DNA from: JAVJSD01 sp040219575
GTDB lineage: Bacteria; Planctomycetota; Planctomycetia; Pirellulales; Pirellulaceae
Direction: 5' to 3'
Length of the DNA stretch: 64,000 nucleotides
NCBI GenBank assembly: GCA_040219575.1
Contig: JAVJSD010000094.1
Location: forward strand, 1 to 64,000
Part shown: one piece after another, positions 62,345 to 64,000 of the stretch
Layout of the letters: every line of letters starts with the position of its first letter
Numbering within the stretch: the stretch's first letter is position 1
The notes under the pieces: model-generated
Databases searched by the model: none
Seen by the model: only the letters and a program-made list of their open reading frames with translations
Told to the model about the DNA's origin: nothing
Position numbers and translations under genes: made by a program

Positions 62345-63919
62345 ACTGAGGGAAGCCGGAAGGCGATCGGCGACGTCGACGTCCTGTACCACGAGGGCCT
62401 GTACCACCTGTTTCATCTGGTGCTGCCCAATCACGACTTCATCGCCCACGCGGTGAGCACCGACGGCATCAATTGGCGGCGGGTCGCCAACGCGCTGTTC
62501 ATCGGCGACCCCGGCAGTTGGGACGACCTGATGCTGTGGACCATGCACGTCACCCCCTGTCCCCACGAGGCGGGCCGTTGGCGGATGTTCTACACGGGCC
62601 TGTCGCGCCGCGAGCAAGGCCGCATCCAGCGGCTGGGCCTGGCCGTCAGCGACGACCTGTACCACTGGCGGAAGGCCCCGGTTCATTGGCGGGACACCCG
62701 CGGGCCGCATGATCCGGAGCGCGTGCGACAAGCGCGCCGGCTCAGCGAAGGCCGTCGTGCGAATAGCCGCTACGCGGAATTCGACAAGGACAGTTGCTTT
62801 CCGCTGTCGGCCGACAGCCGGCACTACGAGTCGTCGCTGGCGGAAGGTCGGCACTGGGTCAGCTTTCGCGATCCGTACTACTATCGCCAGGACGGCCAGG
62901 GCTGGTTGATCGCCTCCGGGCGCGTGAAGCAGGGGCCCGTCGTCCGACGCGGCTGCGTCGCCGTGATGGAGGAGGTCGGTCCCCACCACTTCGAATCGCG
63001 GCCGGCCTTGCACCATCCGCGGCTGTACGACGACATTGAAGTGCCGAACCTGATTCAACTGGAGGACGAGTACTACCTCATCGGCAGCATCCGCGAGGAC
63101 GCCAAGATTCGTTACTGGCACACCGACCAGATCGGCAATCCCTGGCGGAGCTATTACGACAACGTGTTGATGGCCAAAGGGAATTACGCCGCTCGGGTCT
63201 GCCGCGACGACAAGGGTTGGCTCCTCTGGAATTTCTATTCCATGAACGACCACGACCGCACCACCCACAACCTGATGCCTCCGCCCAAGCGGCTCGTTCG
63301 CACGAGTGAAGGCCTGCTGCGGGCCGCCACTTTCGAAGGATTCGACGCCTGGCTGGAAGGCCGCATCGACACGCGCTGCATTCATGCACTCAACGAGGGC
63401 CTGACCGAGGAGCTGTGCAGCGCCGCGAGCGACCGCCTCGAACTGCAGAGTGAAGCGGGCTTCCAAGCCTTTGTGTTCGACGAACCGCTGGCGGGCTTTC
63501 GTCTGCAGGCCAACTTGAAACTGCGAGGGCAGGGAAAATGCGGCCTGGTATTTCGCGTCGATCCGGACACCCACGACGGCTATTACTTGTCGCTCGATCT
63601 GCTCAAGGGCGTCTGCCAACTCCGCAGTTGGAAGACCGGGCCCTTGGGTAGCGGCGAGAACGCGATGCAGTTCAAGGCGCTGCAGAACGGCTACTGGTAC
63701 ACCGACACCCGGGGACAGGCTCACGTGCGGATGCTCGCCTTTGGCAGCTACCTCGAGCTTTCGATCGACGGACGCGTGGTGCTGTCGCTGGTCGATCAGG
63801 CCTTCGACGCCGGCCTGCTCGGCGTGTACCTGGAATCGTCGCACGTCGAGCTCTCCGACGTTTCACTGCATCGGATGTGCTCTCCCAATCAGTCGGACGA
63901 TCACCTGGCGTCGGGCTAG
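62333..63919 (+). CDS. GH32-like glycosidase (five-bladed propeller plus beta-sandwich)
   Basis: A 528-residue protein with the layout of GH32 fructosidases. The N-terminal propeller has GDVDVLYHEGLYHLFH (like the first strand with the nucleophile Asp), then SFRDPYYYRQ (RDP motif, transition-state Asp) and DDIEVPNLIQLEDEYYLIGS (in place of the EC acid/base motif). The C-terminal beta-sandwich (residues ~355-510, ..GKCGLVFRVDPDTHDGYYLSL..) matches the GH32 C-terminal module. No signal peptide. It may act on sucrose or a fructan, in keeping with amylosucrase nearby, but related GH43/GH68-type activities are possible. The start lies in the tandem duplication. Confidence 0.72.
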   Translation: MYTETEGSRKAIGDVDVLYHEGLYHLFHLVLPNHDFIAHAVSTDGINWRRVANALFIGDPGSWDDLMLWTMHVTPCPHEAGRWRMFYTGLSRREQGRIQRLGLAVSDDLYHWRKAPVHWRDTRGPHDPERVRQARRLSEGRRANSRYAEFDKDSCFPLSADSRHYESSLAEGRHWVSFRDPYYYRQDGQGWLIASGRVKQGPVVRRGCVAVMEEVGPHHFESRPALHHPRLYDDIEVPNLIQLEDEYYLIGSIREDAKIRYWHTDQIGNPWRSYYDNVLMAKGNYAARVCRDDKGWLLWNFYSMNDHDRTTHNLMPPPKRLVRTSEGLLRAATFEGFDAWLEGRIDTRCIHALNEGLTEELCSAASDRLELQSEAGFQAFVFDEPLAGFRLQANLKLRGQGKCGLVFRVDPDTHDGYYLSLDLLKGVCQLRSWKTGPLGSGENAMQFKALQNGYWYTDTRGQAHVRMLAFGSYLELSIDGRVVLSLVDQAFDAGLLGVYLESSHVELSDVSLHRMCSPNQSDDHLASG

Positions 63920-64000
63920 GCGGATTGCAGCGGGCTCGGACCGCGCGTGAATACAGGTGGTTTCAGGCGACTTCCGCGTTCGCGCCTCGTTAAGGCCAGG

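Overview
The window is chromosomal DNA of a high-GC planctomycete, most likely of the Pirellulales type (inferred). The evidence is two secreted sulfatases, a DUF1501 protein, a Gfo/Idh/MocA oxidoreductase with a twin-arginine-like leader, a PPC-domain secreted protein, a quinoprotein fused to a methyltransferase-like domain, a small membrane protein opening with the planctomycete NPYQSP motif, a lysine-rich histone-H1-like protein, and an RTX protein with an LExRxLxA motif behind its N-terminus. Genes are loosely packed, in short runs on both strands, with repeat-rich gaps. I see no rRNA, tRNA, CRISPR array, prophage or complete insertion sequence.

Layout. 1-6.0 kb: a sulfatase, then a four-gene minus-strand operon in which the two subunits of a 2-oxoacid:ferredoxin oxidoreductase lie between two CBS-domain proteins. 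6.5-10 kb: the ergothioneine genes egtB-egtD and the overlapping rnpA-yidD pair. 10.7-14.5 kb: a secreted esterase, an NAD-dependent epimerase and glycyl-tRNA synthetase. 15-22 kb: planctomycete-specific secreted and membrane proteins, a histone-like gene and a HEAT-repeat protein. 22-26 kb: a YbaK-type deacylase, a CBS protein, a universal stress protein, a lipoprotein hydrolase and three small proteins. 26.6-31.7 kb: an ABC1/UbiB kinase gene broken by a frameshift, then the methyltransferase-quinoprotein fusion. 31.8-38.9 kb: a CYTH-like protein, a diheme protein related to the alpha subunit of hydrazine synthase, an esterase and an orphan molybdo-hydroxylase FAD subunit. 39-47 kb: D-aminoacylase, a Gfo/Idh oxidoreductase, an exported SlyD-like lipoprotein next to zwf, and DUF1501. 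47-57 kb: an internally duplicated secreted protein, a four-PAS histidine kinase, amylosucrase, a sialidase and a second sulfatase. 57-64 kb: an OPT transporter with a partner gene, smpB, the RTX protein and a GH32-like glycosidase. The last 80 bases hold nothing I can call.

Functionally the window mixes housekeeping (glyQS, rnpA, yidD, smpB, zwf) with equipment for breaking down sulfated and sialylated polysaccharides and for handling sucrose (amylosucrase, possibly the GH32-like enzyme).

The strongest unexplained signal is in the gaps. At least a dozen short hairpins are preceded by the tetranucleotide GTAG, often in inverted pairs, with compensatory stem changes between copies. That is the architecture of REP/BIME elements. 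One cluster lies in frame inside the hydrazine-synthase-alpha-like gene, and another supplies the TAG stop codons of two convergent genes. A second repeat class is a ~102-bp element with ~21-bp terminal inverted repeats, present twice. A third is a GAACAGGAG-type repeat scattered through the gaps.
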